A stretch of 64,000 nucleotides of DNA from Pararhodobacter marinus (GCF_003122215.1 NZ_QEYD01000003.1:62001-126000), one strand, 5' to 3'. Positions 1 to 7,823 are shown, counted from the stretch's first letter. The notes: a model not told the origin generated them from the letters alone. Program-made: numbers and translations.

Positions 1-54
1 CGCGAAGAGCGCCGGCACCGCCACGACTGAACCCGTTTGCCCTGCCGCGCCCCC

Positions 55-83
55 TTGAGCCGCGCCGAATGCCGCCCTATATA
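55..83 (+). promoter_or_regulatory. Sigma-70-type promoter of the tmRNA gene
   Basis: The -35 box TTGAGC (55-60) and the -10 box TATATA (78-83) are separated by exactly 17 bases, which predicts a start near base 90. That is just ahead of the acceptor piece of the tmRNA. Bases 1-54 show nothing I can identify. The call rests on the spacing and box match only. Confidence 0.6.
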
Positions 84-89
84 GAGCGT

Positions 90-411
90 GTTCCCGGCAA
101 CGGGGACTATGGACATAAACGCGCTCGTAATAAGCGGTTCGGACCCGGGGGCGGTACCCGGCGGCTCCACCAGACTTCCCTCATTGGGGGCGAATGGGGC
201 CGAAACAGGATCGACGAACGTCTAAAGGGGTTTGCTTTGTCCCGGTGAGGTACCACCGTTATCGGTCCGAAACGTACAGTTGCCAATGACAACCGTGCTC
301 CGGTGGCCGTCGCTGCGTAAGCAGTTGACCTAAACCGATCTTAAGCCCTTGCGCTTAGCCGCGTAAGGCGGGGTTCGCAGGTACCTGGCAACAGAAACCT
401 GCACTTTCCCC
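90..411 (+). ncRNA. ssrA: Two-piece (circularly permuted) tmRNA
   Basis: This is transfer-messenger RNA for ribosome rescue, in the permuted order typical of alphaproteobacteria. The tRNA-like 3' part comes first: a T-arm-like hairpin (145-161, CCGGG stem), then acceptor strand CGGCTCC (162-168) and encoded ACCA (169-172). A short spacer (173-195) should be excised. The second piece starts with GGGGCCG (196-202), which pairs with the acceptor strand with one G-U pair. The tag frame begins at 282 and reads ANDNRAPVAVAA before TAA at 318-320. The Ala-Ala end suits ClpXP recognition. A stem pairing GCAGG with CCTGC lies near the 3' end. The outer ends (90 and 411) are estimates from the promoter and the last stem. 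The adaptor gene sspB lies 0.9 kb downstream. Confidence 0.92.
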
Positions 412-477
412 CCTTCGCAGCGCCCGGCCTCACGGCTTCGTGATCCCTGCCCCTCGGGCTGCGTGCGACCATGCGCC

Positions 478-1251
478 ATGTCCGAGCGACGCAGTCTCCG
501 TCCGATCTGCCTTGCCGCGAGCTTGTGGCTGGCCCTGTTCCCCGGGCGCGCCTTGGCGTGTGACGTGGCGCTGGTGCTTGCCATGGACGTCTCGGGCTCG
601 GTCGATGCCTATGAATATACGCTGCAGTCGCAGGGCATCGCGCAGGCGATCCGCGATCCCCAGGTGCAGGACGCGCTGGTCCATGGCCGCGCGGCGTTGG
701 CGGTTGTGCAATGGTCGGGCGCCATGGAGCAGAGCGTCACCCTGCCCTGGACCCGGATCACCGAACCGGCCGACGCCCAGGCCGTGGCCACCCGCGTGCA
801 GGTGATGCCCCGCGCCCATGCCGGTGGCAACACGGCGGTGGGCGAAGCGATCCGCGTGTCGGCCGCGCTGTTTGCGCAGGTGGGCGATTGCGTGCGCTGG
901 GTGATCGACGTCTCGGGCGACGGGGACGAGAACGAAAGCTTCACCCTGGGCACCGAGCGCGTCGCGGCCTATCGGCGCGGCATTCAGATCAACGGGCTGG
1001 CGATCGAGGCGGCGGGACAATCCCAGTCCATCACCAATTTCTACAACCGCCATGTGGTGACGCCCGGCGGGTTCGTCATCACCGCCCGCCAGCACGACGA
1101 TTTCGCCCGCGCCATGCGCGAGAAGATGCTGCGCGAGCTGATCGCCCCGGTGGCCGCCCTGCCCGGTCCGGAACCGGCCCTTGCCCCGCCCGCGCCCCCG
1201 CTGCCGGAATACGCCGCGCTCGACATGTTTCTGCGGATGCCGGCGCGGTGA
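478..1251 (+). CDS. DUF1194 secreted protein with von Willebrand A-like fold
   Basis: The 257-residue product starts with a clear signal peptide (about residues 1-27, ending GRALA before a cysteine), so it is exported. A von Willebrand A-like domain follows, with a MIDAS-like metal motif DVSGSVD near residues 36-42 and a second acidic segment DVSGDGDEN around residue 145. The family is known as DUF1194, common in Rhodobacterales, with no defined role. I chose ATG 478; a GTG at 463 is in frame but would add five residues ahead of a good signal peptide. The gene follows the tmRNA by about 65 bases and ends at a hairpin. Confidence 0.85.
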   Translation: MSERRSLRPICLAASLWLALFPGRALACDVALVLAMDVSGSVDAYEYTLQSQGIAQAIRDPQVQDALVHGRAALAVVQWSGAMEQSVTLPWTRITEPADAQAVATRVQVMPRAHAGGNTAVGEAIRVSAALFAQVGDCVRWVIDVSGDGDENESFTLGTERVAAYRRGIQINGLAIEAAGQSQSITNFYNRHVVTPGGFVITARQHDDFARAMREKMLRELIAPVAALPGPEPALAPPAPPLPEYAALDMFLRMPAR

Positions 1252-1278
1252 AGGGTTTTCTTCGGCCCTGAAAACCCT
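1252..1278 (+). terminator. Hairpin after the DUF1194 gene
   Basis: AGGGTTTTC (1252-1260) and GAAAACCCT (1270-1278) form a perfect 9-bp stem with a 9-base loop, beginning right after the stop codon. There is no T-run on the plus strand, so it may be a weak or Rho-assisted terminator or an RNA-stabilising hairpin. Confidence 0.5.
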
Positions 1279-1329
1279 ATGGTGACGATAAGACCGCCCC
1301 CGCGACCGGGGGACTTCAAGAGGACGATC

Positions 1330-1797
1330 ATGGCGCGCGGAATCGATTATGGAAACCTCATGCACCAGGCCATGCGCGGCCTGATCCGAGAGGTTCTGAC
1401 CGGAATCGCCGAAAACGGCCTGCCCGGCGAGCATCATTTCTTCATCACGCTGAACACCCGCAATCCCGGCGTGCAGATGGCCGACTGGCTGCAGGCGCGC
1501 TATCCCGACGAGATCACCATCGTCATCCAGCACTGGTTCGAGAATCTCAGCGTCGACGAGCAAGGCTTTGCCATCACGCTGAATTTCGGCAACCAGCCCG
1601 AGCCGCTCTATATTCCTTACGACGCGATCACGACCTTCGTGGATCCCTCGGTCGAGTTCGGCCTGAAATTCGAAACCCATGCCGATGACGAGGATGAGGA
1701 CGACGAGTTCGAGGACGAGGAAGCGCCGATGATGCATTCCGAACCGGAACCGCAGAAAGCGGGCGAGGTCGTGAGCCTCGACAAGTTCCGCAAGTAA
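1330..1797 (+). CDS. sspB: ClpXP adaptor SspB, alphaproteobacterial type
   Basis: SspB binds the SsrA tag on rescued polypeptides and tethers them to ClpX. The 155-residue protein has the compact substrate-binding domain (about residues 1-115, start MARGIDYG), then a long acidic linker rich in Asp and Glu (about 119-132), and ends with VVSLDKFRK, the short tail that in alpha-type SspB docks on ClpX. ATG 1330 is preceded by AAGAGGA; an upstream ATG at 1279 would add a segment unlike the family. A strong terminator follows. The position less than 1 kb from the tmRNA puts tag source and tag reader side by side. Confidence 0.92.
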   Translation: MARGIDYGNLMHQAMRGLIREVLTGIAENGLPGEHHFFITLNTRNPGVQMADWLQARYPDEITIVIQHWFENLSVDEQGFAITLNFGNQPEPLYIPYDAITTFVDPSVEFGLKFETHADDEDEDDEFEDEEAPMMHSEPEPQKAGEVVSLDKFRK

Positions 1798-1874
1798 GCA
1801 CCGAGCCCCGGCCTCGCCTTGCGGGGGGCGACATCGGATCACTTCGCGTTCCGACCCCTCAAAGCACCCGGCAA

Positions 1875-1910
1875 AACACCCCGCGCCCCCGGTCGCGGGG
1901 TTGTTCGTTT
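1875..1910 (+). terminator. Intrinsic terminator of sspB
   Basis: ACCCCGCG (1878-1885) pairs with CGCGGGGT (1894-1901) over an 8-base loop, followed by the T-rich TGTTCGTTT. Pairing can extend by flanking A-T bases. Confidence 0.75.
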
Positions 1911-1961
1911 GCGCCGGAGCCTTCATGTTCTGGTCCAGACGAAACCGGAATCGGATACGCC

Positions 1962-2426
1962 ATGAGCAAGTCGCTGGCGCGCGTGCGCCAAGCCATCGAA
2001 GAGATCGGCCTCGACGCCGAGATCCTTCACCCCGGACAGAGCCGCACCGCCGAGGATGCGGCGCGCGCCTGTGACTGCGACATCGACCAGATCGTGAAAT
2101 CGCTGATCTTCCAGGGGGAAAGCGGCCAGATCTACCTGTTCCTGACGGCGGGCGGCAAGCGGCTGGACGCGGACAAGGGCGCCGCCGTCGCGGGCGAGAC
2201 CCTGCTGCGCGCCGATGCGAACACGGTGCGCAAGGTCACGGGCTTCGCGATCGGCGGCGTGGCCCCGATCGGCCATCTTTCGGCGCCCCGCATTTTCGCC
2301 GATCCCCGGCTGAAGGAATTCGACACCGTCTATGCTGCGGCGGGAACGCCCGACCACGTCTTCGCGGTCGCGCCCGATGCCCTGTTCGCCGCCTGTCACG
2401 CCAAAGAGGCCGATTTCACGCAATGA
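1962..2426 (+). CDS. YbaK/EbsC family aminoacyl-tRNA deacylase
   Basis: The 154-residue protein is a stand-alone YbaK/EbsC domain, the fold that hydrolyses mischarged tRNAs, for example Cys-tRNA(Pro) or Ala-tRNA(Pro). The conserved lysine region (DQIVKSLIF, about 42-50) and the glycine-rich GGVAPIGH segment (about 92-99) match the family. It starts with MSKSLARVRQ and has the usual full length. Its stop overlaps the start of the following RDD gene by the ATGA tetranucleotide at 2423-2426, so the two are probably translated from one mRNA. The exact tRNA substrate cannot be read from the sequence. Confidence 0.85.
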   Translation: MSKSLARVRQAIEEIGLDAEILHPGQSRTAEDAARACDCDIDQIVKSLIFQGESGQIYLFLTAGGKRLDADKGAAVAGETLLRADANTVRKVTGFAIGGVAPIGHLSAPRIFADPRLKEFDTVYAAAGTPDHVFAVAPDALFAACHAKEADFTQ

Positions 2427-2857
2427 GCCTGCCCCATCCCCTCGACGAGCCGGAATTCTACGATCACCTGATGATCAAACGCTTCATGGCCTGGGTGATC
2501 GACCTGGTGATCACGCTTGTCATGGTGCTGATCGCGCTGGTGCTGACCGGGTTTCTTGCGATCTTCATCCTGCCCTTTGTCTGGGCCGCCATCGCCATTG
2601 CCTATCGCACGGTGATGCTGACGCGCTACGGCGCGACCCTGGGGATGATGGTCGCCTCGGTCCGCTGGGTGCGGCTGGACGCCACGCGCCCAGACCAGAC
2701 CCTGGCGCTGTGGCATTCGGTGATCTATGCAGGCTCGATGAGCTTCGTGATCCCGCAGATCGCCTCGGTCGCGATGATGATGATCACGCCCTACCGGCAG
2801 GGGCTCAATGACTGGATCCTCGGCACGACCATCGTGAACCGCTACATCGAACACTGA
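2423..2857 (+). CDS. RDD family inner-membrane protein
   Basis: This 144-residue protein has an RDD-like pattern: a hydrophobic helix at about residues 24-50 (after KRFMAWVIDLV), a second at about 55-75, the charged loop with Arg and Asp residues, and a third helix at about 95-120. RDD proteins are small membrane proteins of mostly unknown role; some act in ion or solute transport. It overlaps the upstream YbaK-type gene by four bases. Nothing in the sequence ties it to a substrate. Confidence 0.8.
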   Translation: MSLPHPLDEPEFYDHLMIKRFMAWVIDLVITLVMVLIALVLTGFLAIFILPFVWAAIAIAYRTVMLTRYGATLGMMVASVRWVRLDATRPDQTLALWHSVIYAGSMSFVIPQIASVAMMMITPYRQGLNDWILGTTIVNRYIEH

Positions 2858-3023
2858 TCGGTGAGGCGCCTTCAGGTCATGCGGGATTGCGACGCCATGC
2901 CCCTTGGCGGGGCGGAAAACCGTTGCTAGGTTGATCTATGTTGTGCCCCCGGGCGCAATGCGTTGAGTTTCACGACCCCGGCCCTACGTCTTCATTGCCC
3001 CGTTCGAAGGATGTGCGCCCCCC

Positions 3024-3887
3024 ATGCGCCACACGCTGCCCATAGCGCCGCAATTCTATGTCACGGCTCCGCAGCCCTGCCCCTATCTGCCCGGGCAGAG
3101 CGAGCGCAAGCTGTTCACCGCCCTGACCGGCGAAGGGGCGCGCGCGCTCAATGACACGCTGTCCAAACAGGGATTCCGCCGGTCGCAGAACGTGCTCTAT
3201 CGTCCGGCCTGTTCGGAATGCGCAGCCTGCCTTTCGGCGCGGATCCGCGTGGCGGATTTCGAGCCCTCGCGCAGCCAGCGGCGCAACATCAAGCGCAACC
3301 AGCACCTGCATCGCGAGGCGACCAGCCCCTGGGCCACGGATGAACAGTTCACGCTGTTTCGCCGCTATCTCGACAGCCGCCATGCCGATGGCGGCATGGC
3401 CGATATGGACATCTTCGAATTCGCCGCGATGATCGAAGAGACGCCGGTCCGCTCACGCGTGATCGAATACACCGAGAAACCCGCCAATCCGGGCGAGAAA
3501 CGGCGCGGATCGGGACGGCATCTTTCGGCGGTCTGCCTGACAGATGTGCTCGATGACGGGCTGAGCCTTGTCTATTCCTTCTACGATCCCGACCGGATCA
3601 AGGACGGGCTGGGGACCTACATGATCCTCGACCATATCGCGTTGGCGCGGCAGGTGGGGCTGCCCTATGTCTATCTGGGCTATTGGGTGCCCGGCAGCGC
3701 GAAGATGGCCTACAAGGCCAAGTTCAGCGGGCTGGAGGTCTATCGCGACGGCGACTGGCACAATCTGGGCGACCCCGAGGATTACGGCCGCCAGCCGCAT
3801 CCGCTGTCGGTCCGCCCGATCACCGAACAGGTCGCGGCCATCAGCCTGCCGCCCGCCCCCCCAGCGCGCGGCCCGCGCAACGGCTGA
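3024..3887 (+). CDS. bpt: Aspartate/glutamate leucyltransferase (N-degron pathway)
   Basis: Bpt transfers leucine from Leu-tRNA to proteins with N-terminal Asp or Glu, creating a primary N-degron read by ClpS-ClpAP. The 287-residue length and the conserved N-terminal [12 protein letters not shown] segment are family-typical. The cysteine-rich [12 protein letters not shown] motif (about 57-68), the basic [11 protein letters not shown] block, and the C-terminal [20 protein letters not shown] stretch also match. It ends with a Pro/Ala-rich tail. It is monocistronic, followed by an intrinsic terminator. With tmRNA and sspB it forms a small neighbourhood devoted to marking proteins for Clp proteases; clpS is not in the window. 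Confidence 0.93.
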   Translation: MRHTLPIAPQFYVTAPQPCPYLPGQSERKLFTALTGEGARALNDTLSKQGFRRSQNVLYRPACSECAACLSARIRVADFEPSRSQRRNIKRNQHLHREATSPWATDEQFTLFRRYLDSRHADGGMADMDIFEFAAMIEETPVRSRVIEYTEKPANPGEKRRGSGRHLSAVCLTDVLDDGLSLVYSFYDPDRIKDGLGTYMILDHIALARQVGLPYVYLGYWVPGSAKMAYKAKFSGLEVYRDGDWHNLGDPEDYGRQPHPLSVRPITEQVAAISLPPAPPARGPRNG

Positions 3888-3911
3888 TCCGGTTTCATGC
3901 TTCCCGCCCTG

Positions 3912-3937
3912 CGCCGCGCCCTTTCGCGCGGCGTTTT
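3912..3937 (+). terminator. Intrinsic terminator of bpt
   Basis: CGCCGCGC (3912-3919) pairs with GCGCGGCG (3926-3933) over loop CCTTTC, and is followed by TTTT (3934-3937). It separates bpt from the ilv promoter region. Confidence 0.75.
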
Positions 3938-4098
3938 GCGTTTCAAGGCCCGTCCACCCGGCGGCATTTCGTCCCGTCGGGGCGCCCAGCCCCCGAATCG
4001 GGCACCGGAATTTCCATTTCGTGCGTGGAAACCCCATGATCACGCAATATCCGCAAAGATTTTCGACCATTTTTGACGCAAACCGCTGTCAAGGGCGC

Positions 4099-4127
4099 TT
4101 GACGCTGCCCTGCAGCGGACGTAATGT
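4099..4127 (+). promoter_or_regulatory. Promoter of the ilvIH attenuator leader
   Basis: TTGACG (4099-4104) and TAATGT (4122-4127) are spaced by 17 bases, close to the sigma-70 consensus. The predicted start near 4134 lies about 20 bases ahead of the leader peptide start codon, as expected for an attenuator transcript. Confidence 0.7.
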
Positions 4128-4153
4128 CCCGCCGAACGCTACAGGAGAGACGG

Positions 4154-4201
4154 ATGACCGTCGTACTTATCAGTTCAGGGGATCGCACCGGATCGGCATG
4201 A
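4154..4201 (+). CDS. ilv leader peptide (15 codons, Val-Val-Leu-Ile)
   Basis: A short frame preceded by AGGAGAG encodes MTVVLISSGDRTGSA. Four consecutive codons (4160-4171) call for the three branched-chain amino acids made by the downstream pathway, a hallmark of attenuation leaders. Ribosome stalling on these codons when charged Val, Leu or Ile tRNA is scarce would change the folding of the RNA ahead of the terminator at 4228-4249. The frame is too short for routine gene callers. Peptide identity is read directly; the regulatory role is inferred from codons plus terminator. Confidence 0.8.
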   Translation: MTVVLISSGDRTGSA

Positions 4202-4249
4202 GGCCGACACCGACCGTTCCCCATGCGCCCCCCTGACCGGGGGTTTTTT
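4193..4249 (+). promoter_or_regulatory. Transcription attenuator of ilvIH (hairpin plus terminator)
   Basis: The terminator is CCCCC (4228-4232) pairing with GGGGG (4239-4243) over a 6-base loop, followed by six T (4244-4249). Ahead of it TCGGC (4193-4197) can pair with GCCGA (4203-4207) across the leader stop codon. TCAGGGG inside the leader frame (4175-4181) is fully complementary to CCCCTGA (4230-4236), a candidate antiterminator pairing that would block the terminator. The alternative folds are read by eye and not computed. Confidence 0.72.
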
Positions 4250-4321
4250 GTTGCCCTATCGGCTGGCCTGGGGCAAAGGCTGGCACAAGATCCGAAGCGA
4301 GATCCTAAGGTGGAGAAAGTC

Positions 4322-6088
4322 ATGTCCCAGCAGACGAACGCAGCGCAGATGACCGGCGCCAAGATGGTCGTTCAGGCGCTCAAGGACCAGGGTGTCGAAG
4401 TCGTGTTCGGCTATCCCGGCGGCGCGGTTCTGCCGATCTATGACGAATTGTTCCAACAGAACGAGATCCGCCATATCCTCGTGCGTCACGAACAGGGCGC
4501 GACCCACATGGCCGAAGGCTATGCCCGCTCGACCGGCAAGCCCGGCGTGGTGCTGGTGACCTCGGGTCCCGGCGCGACCAACGCGGTGACCGGCCTGACC
4601 GACGCGCTGATGGATTCGATCCCGCTTGTCGTGATCTCGGGCCAGGTGCCCACCTTCCTGATCGGCACCGACGGCTTTCAGGAAGCCGACACCGTGGGCA
4701 TCACCCGCCCCTGCACAAAAAACAACTGGCTGGTGAAGGATCCCGACAACCTGGCCGAGACGATCCATCAGGCGTTCCACGTCGCCACGACCGGCCGTCC
4801 CGGCCCGGTTCTGGTCGATATCCCCAAGGACGTGCAATTCGCTGACGGGACCTATACGCCCCCGCAAAAAGCGAAGGTCGATCACTACCAGCCCCGCGTG
4901 AAGGGCGATATCGCCGCGATCACCGCTCTGGTCGAGCTGATCGAACAGGCCGAGCGCCCGGTCTTTTATACAGGCGGCGGCGTGATCAACTCGGGGCCCG
5001 CCGCCTGCCAGCTGCTGTGCGAGCTGGCCGACAGCACCGGCTTCCCCGTCACCTCGACCCTGATGGGTCTGGGCGCCTATCCGGCGTCGGGCAAGAACTG
5101 GCTGGGGATGCTGGGCATGCATGGTCTCTACGAGGCCAACATGGCGATGCATGACTGCGACCTGATGATCAATGTCGGCGCGCGTTTCGACGACCGGATC
5201 ACCGGCCGGGTCAACGCCTTCAGCCCCCATTCGACCAAGGCGCATATCGATATCGATCCCTCCTCGGTCAACAAGGTGATCCGCGTCGATCTGCCGATCA
5301 TCGGCGATGTGGGCCACGTTCTGGAAGACCTGCTGCGGATCTGGAAATCGCGCGGCCGCAAGACCAACAAGGAAGGTCTGGCCAAGTGGCGGAGCCAGAT
5401 CGAGGAATGGAAAGCGGTGAACTGCCTCGCCTACAAGGGGTCGGACAGCATCATCAAGCCGCAATACGCCATGCAGCGGCTGGAAGCGCTGACCAAGGGC
5501 CGCGACCGCTACATCACCACCGAAGTGGGGCAACATCAGATGTGGGCCGCGCAGTTCCTGCATTTCGACGCGCCCAACCGCTGGATGACCTCGGGCGGTC
5601 TGGGCACGATGGGCTACGGCCTGCCCGCCTCGATCGGGGTGCAGGTGGCGCATCCCGACGCGCTGGTGATCAACGTCGCCGGCGAGGCCTCTTGGCTGAT
5701 GAACATGCAGGAAATGGGTACCGCGGTGCAGTTCCGCGCGCCGGTCAAGCAGTTCATCCTGAACAACGAACGTCTGGGCATGGTGCGCCAGTGGCAGCAA
5801 TTGCTGCATGGCGAGCGGTATTCGCATTCCTGGTCGGAATCGTTGCCCGATTTCGTGAAACTGGCCGAGGCTTTCGGCTGCAAGGGGATCAAGGTCGATC
5901 ACCCCGATCAGCTGGATGACGCGATCATGGAGATGATCAACTACGACGGCCCGGTGATCTTCGACTGCCTCGTCGAAAAGCATGAAAACTGCCTGCCGAT
6001 GATCCCCTCGGGCAATGCGCATAACGACATGCTGCTGCCGTCCGACGATGTCCGCGCCATTACCGGCGCTGGCGCGGCGCTTGTGTAA
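4322..6088 (+). CDS. ilvI: Acetolactate synthase large (catalytic) subunit
   Basis: It makes acetolactate or acetohydroxybutyrate from pyruvate, the first common step to valine, leucine and isoleucine. The 588-residue product has the N-terminal ThDP pyrimidine domain with catalytic Glu in RHEQGATHMAEGYA (about 57), a central FAD-binding domain, and the C-terminal pyrophosphate domain. In the metal-binding motif the usual GDG/GDA is GEA (GEASWLMN, near residue 455), so the Mg-liganding Asp is Glu. ATG 4322 follows GGTGGAGAAAG; an in-frame ATG at 4223 would overlap the attenuator. It is the first gene of an ilvIH operon controlled by the leader upstream. Confidence 0.95.
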   Translation: MSQQTNAAQMTGAKMVVQALKDQGVEVVFGYPGGAVLPIYDELFQQNEIRHILVRHEQGATHMAEGYARSTGKPGVVLVTSGPGATNAVTGLTDALMDSIPLVVISGQVPTFLIGTDGFQEADTVGITRPCTKNNWLVKDPDNLAETIHQAFHVATTGRPGPVLVDIPKDVQFADGTYTPPQKAKVDHYQPRVKGDIAAITALVELIEQAERPVFYTGGGVINSGPAACQLLCELADSTGFPVTSTLMGLGAYPASGKNWLGMLGMHGLYEANMAMHDCDLMINVGARFDDRITGRVNAFSPHSTKAHIDIDPSSVNKVIRVDLPIIGDVGHVLEDLLRIWKSRGRKTNKEGLAKWRSQIEEWKAVNCLAYKGSDSIIKPQYAMQRLEALTKGRDRYITTEVGQHQMWAAQFLHFDAPNRWMTSGGLGTMGYGLPASIGVQVAHPDALVINVAGEASWLMNMQEMGTAVQFRAPVKQFILNNERLGMVRQWQQLLHGERYSHSWSESLPDFVKLAEAFGCKGIKVDHPDQLDDAIMEMINYDGPVIFDCLVEKHENCLPMIPSGNAHNDMLLPSDDVRAITGAGAALV

Positions 6089-6112
6089 GCCCTTGGTGCA
6101 AGGAAGAAATTG

Positions 6113-6679
6113 ATGTCCCCGCTTCACATCCAGCAAGGCTCGTCCAAGCATTCGGCCTATGACCTTCGCGACCCGAATTCCGAGGTTCTCGAACGCCATA
6201 CGCTCGCCGTCATCGTCGCCAACGAACCGGGCGTCCTGGCCCGGGTCATCGGCCTGTTCTCGGGCCGGGGCTACAACATCGAAAGCCTCACGGTCGCCGA
6301 AACCGACCACAAGGGCCATCGCTCGCGCATCACCATCGTCACCGTGGGCACGCCGCAGGTGATCGAGCAGATCAAGGCGCAGCTGGGCCGCATTGTGCCG
6401 GTGCACGAGGTCCATGACCTGACGGTCGAGGGCGCCTCGGTCGAGCGCGAGCTGGCGCTTCTGAAGGTCGAAGGCAAGGGCGATGCCCGGATCGAGGCGC
6501 TGCGCCTGGCCGAGATCTTCCGCGCCAATGTCGTCGATTCCACGCTGGAAAGCTTCGTGTTCGAGATGACCGGCGCACCGTCCAAGATCGACGCCTTCGC
6601 CGACCTCATGCGTCCCCTGGGCCTGTGCGAAATCGCGCGCACCGGCGTCGCGGCGCTGGCGCGCGGCGGTGCGGCCTGA
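6113..6679 (+). CDS. ilvH: Acetolactate synthase small (regulatory) subunit
   Basis: The 188-residue regulatory subunit confers valine feedback inhibition and full activity on IlvI. An ACT domain begins at HTLAVIVANEPGVLARVIGLF (about residues 30-50) with the GYNIESLTVAET motif, and the C-terminal domain runs to the end. AGGAAG precedes ATG 6113; a TTG three bases upstream is also possible. It follows ilvI by 24 bases. Its end overlaps the start of the next small membrane-protein gene. Confidence 0.94.
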   Translation: MSPLHIQQGSSKHSAYDLRDPNSEVLERHTLAVIVANEPGVLARVIGLFSGRGYNIESLTVAETDHKGHRSRITIVTVGTPQVIEQIKAQLGRIVPVHEVHDLTVEGASVERELALLKVEGKGDARIEALRLAEIFRANVVDSTLESFVFEMTGAPSKIDAFADLMRPLGLCEIARTGVAALARGGAA

Positions 6680-7130
6680 GCCTCGCGCCTTTCTGCTGAG
6701 GGTTCTGCCCTTTTTCACCGGCGCCTCCCTCGCGGCGGCGCTGGTGCTGACGGGCGTGGCGATGGTCCAGACGCTGGGCCTGATGCGCGCGCGGCCCCCG
6801 GGCACCCGGGTCGAGGCCACGGTTCTCACCGTCGACCTGCGCCCGCCCACGCAGACCGAACCGTGGTATGAAGGGCGCGCGCGGCTCTTTGTCTCGGACC
6901 CGCAACTGGGCACCTTCACCATCGCGACCGATCACCCGCCCGTCTCGGTGACCGAGATCTGGCCCGGCGCCCTGGTCGAGGTCGCCGTGACCCCGGGGCA
7001 TCCGCCGCAGGTTGCCTATTGGCCGACCGCGCGCGAGCGGCACAACCGCGTCACGCTGATCGCTCTTGCCCTCACCCTGTCGCTTGCCGCAATCTCGGGG
7101 CTCGCCACCCGGATGCTGAGACCCGCATGA
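6669..7130 (+). CDS. Small membrane protein, DUF3592-like layout
   Basis: A 153-residue protein with a hydrophobic helix near each end (about residues 12-38 and 128-147) and a beta-rich soluble segment between them containing VEATVLTVDLR and LVEVAVTPGHPP. This layout resembles DUF3592 proteins, but I cannot confirm membership. It starts at GTG 6669 inside the end of ilvH and its stop overlaps the next gene by ATGA, so it is likely co-translated with both. No function is evident. Confidence 0.6.
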   Translation: MRPEPRAFLLRVLPFFTGASLAAALVLTGVAMVQTLGLMRARPPGTRVEATVLTVDLRPPTQTEPWYEGRARLFVSDPQLGTFTIATDHPPVSVTEIWPGALVEVAVTPGHPPQVAYWPTARERHNRVTLIALALTLSLAAISGLATRMLRPA

Positions 7131-7762
7131 TCCCCCTCACCCCGATTGCCGGCCATGACGTGCTGTTCGTCATGGCCGCCCAAGCCGAATACGGCCCGCA
7201 TCTGCAAGCCCGCATCACCCCGCTGATCTGCGGTGTGGGTCCGATCGAGGCCGCGGTCCAGACCAGCCGCGCGCTGACACTTCTGGAATCCCAAGCGCGC
7301 AAACCCGCGCTCGTCGTGTCGCTTGGCTCGGCCGGGTCCGCGCGGCTCGATCATTGCGGGCTCTATCAGGCCAGCCATGTCGCCTGGCGCGATATCGACG
7401 CGTCAGCGCTGGGATTCGAGCGGGGGACCACGCCCTTTCTCGACCTGCCCGCGATCCTGGAACTGGGTCATGCCATTCCGGGGCTCAAGCGGGCGACCCT
7501 GTCGACCGGGGCGAATATCGTCTCGGGCGCGGGCTATGACGGCATCGTGCAGGACATGGTGGACATGGAGACCTTCGCCATCCTGCGCGCCTGCATGCTG
7601 GCCGAGGTGCCGCTGATCGCCCTGCGCGGCATCTCGGACGGCAAGGCCGAGCTCACCGGGCTGCATGACTGGCAGGAATACCTGCATGTGGTTGATGAAA
7701 AGCTCGCCGGCGCCGTCGACAGGCTGGGCGCCGCGCTGGGGGACGGCAGCCTGACGCTGTAG
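7127..7762 (+). CDS. mtnN: 5'-methylthioadenosine/S-adenosylhomocysteine nucleosidase-like phosphorylase
   Basis: Nucleosidases of this group cleave the glycosidic bond of MTA and SAH, recycling the by-products of SAM reactions. The 211-residue protein has the fold's glycine-rich segment (SLGSAGSA), the ribose-binding VDMETFAILRA (about 145-155), which carries the conserved Met-Glu, and the catalytic GISDGK (about 166-171). It is slightly shorter than the typical 230 residues, mostly at the N-terminus. ATG 7127 overlaps the previous stop as ATGA; the longer frame upstream lies inside the neighbour. It could also be a related purine phosphorylase. Confidence 0.78.
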   Translation: MIPLTPIAGHDVLFVMAAQAEYGPHLQARITPLICGVGPIEAAVQTSRALTLLESQARKPALVVSLGSAGSARLDHCGLYQASHVAWRDIDASALGFERGTTPFLDLPAILELGHAIPGLKRATLSTGANIVSGAGYDGIVQDMVDMETFAILRACMLAEVPLIALRGISDGKAELTGLHDWQEYLHVVDEKLAGAVDRLGAALGDGSLTL

Positions 7763-7783
7763 GGTGCGTGCTCTGCACGCACC
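7763..7783. repeat. Dispersed palindromic repeat GGTGCGTG..CACGCACC (copy 1)
   Basis: GGTGCGTGC and GCACGCACC form a 9-bp stem with a 3-base loop, directly after the mtnN stop and between convergent genes. A second copy with the same flanks (TGTAG before, GT after) lies at 49670-49689. Here it may also act as a bidirectional terminator hairpin. Confidence 0.7.
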
Positions 7784-7823
7784 GTTCCGGCCCCGAAAAA
7801 GAGGCCCAAGGCCCCTTCCCGTC

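Noticed and set aside
1-54. End of a protein gene at the window start
   Set aside because: The 54 bases ahead of the tmRNA promoter show no frame or motif I can tie to a known neighbour.
430-1926. Long minus-strand open frame opposite the DUF1194 and sspB genes
   Set aside because: Composition is His/Gly/Arg-rich as expected of the antisense of GC-rich genes, and two well-recognised plus-strand genes occupy the region.
4256-6922. 888-codon minus-strand frame opposite ilvIH
   Set aside because: ilvI and ilvH on the plus strand match their families from end to end; the antisense frame has no recognisable domain.
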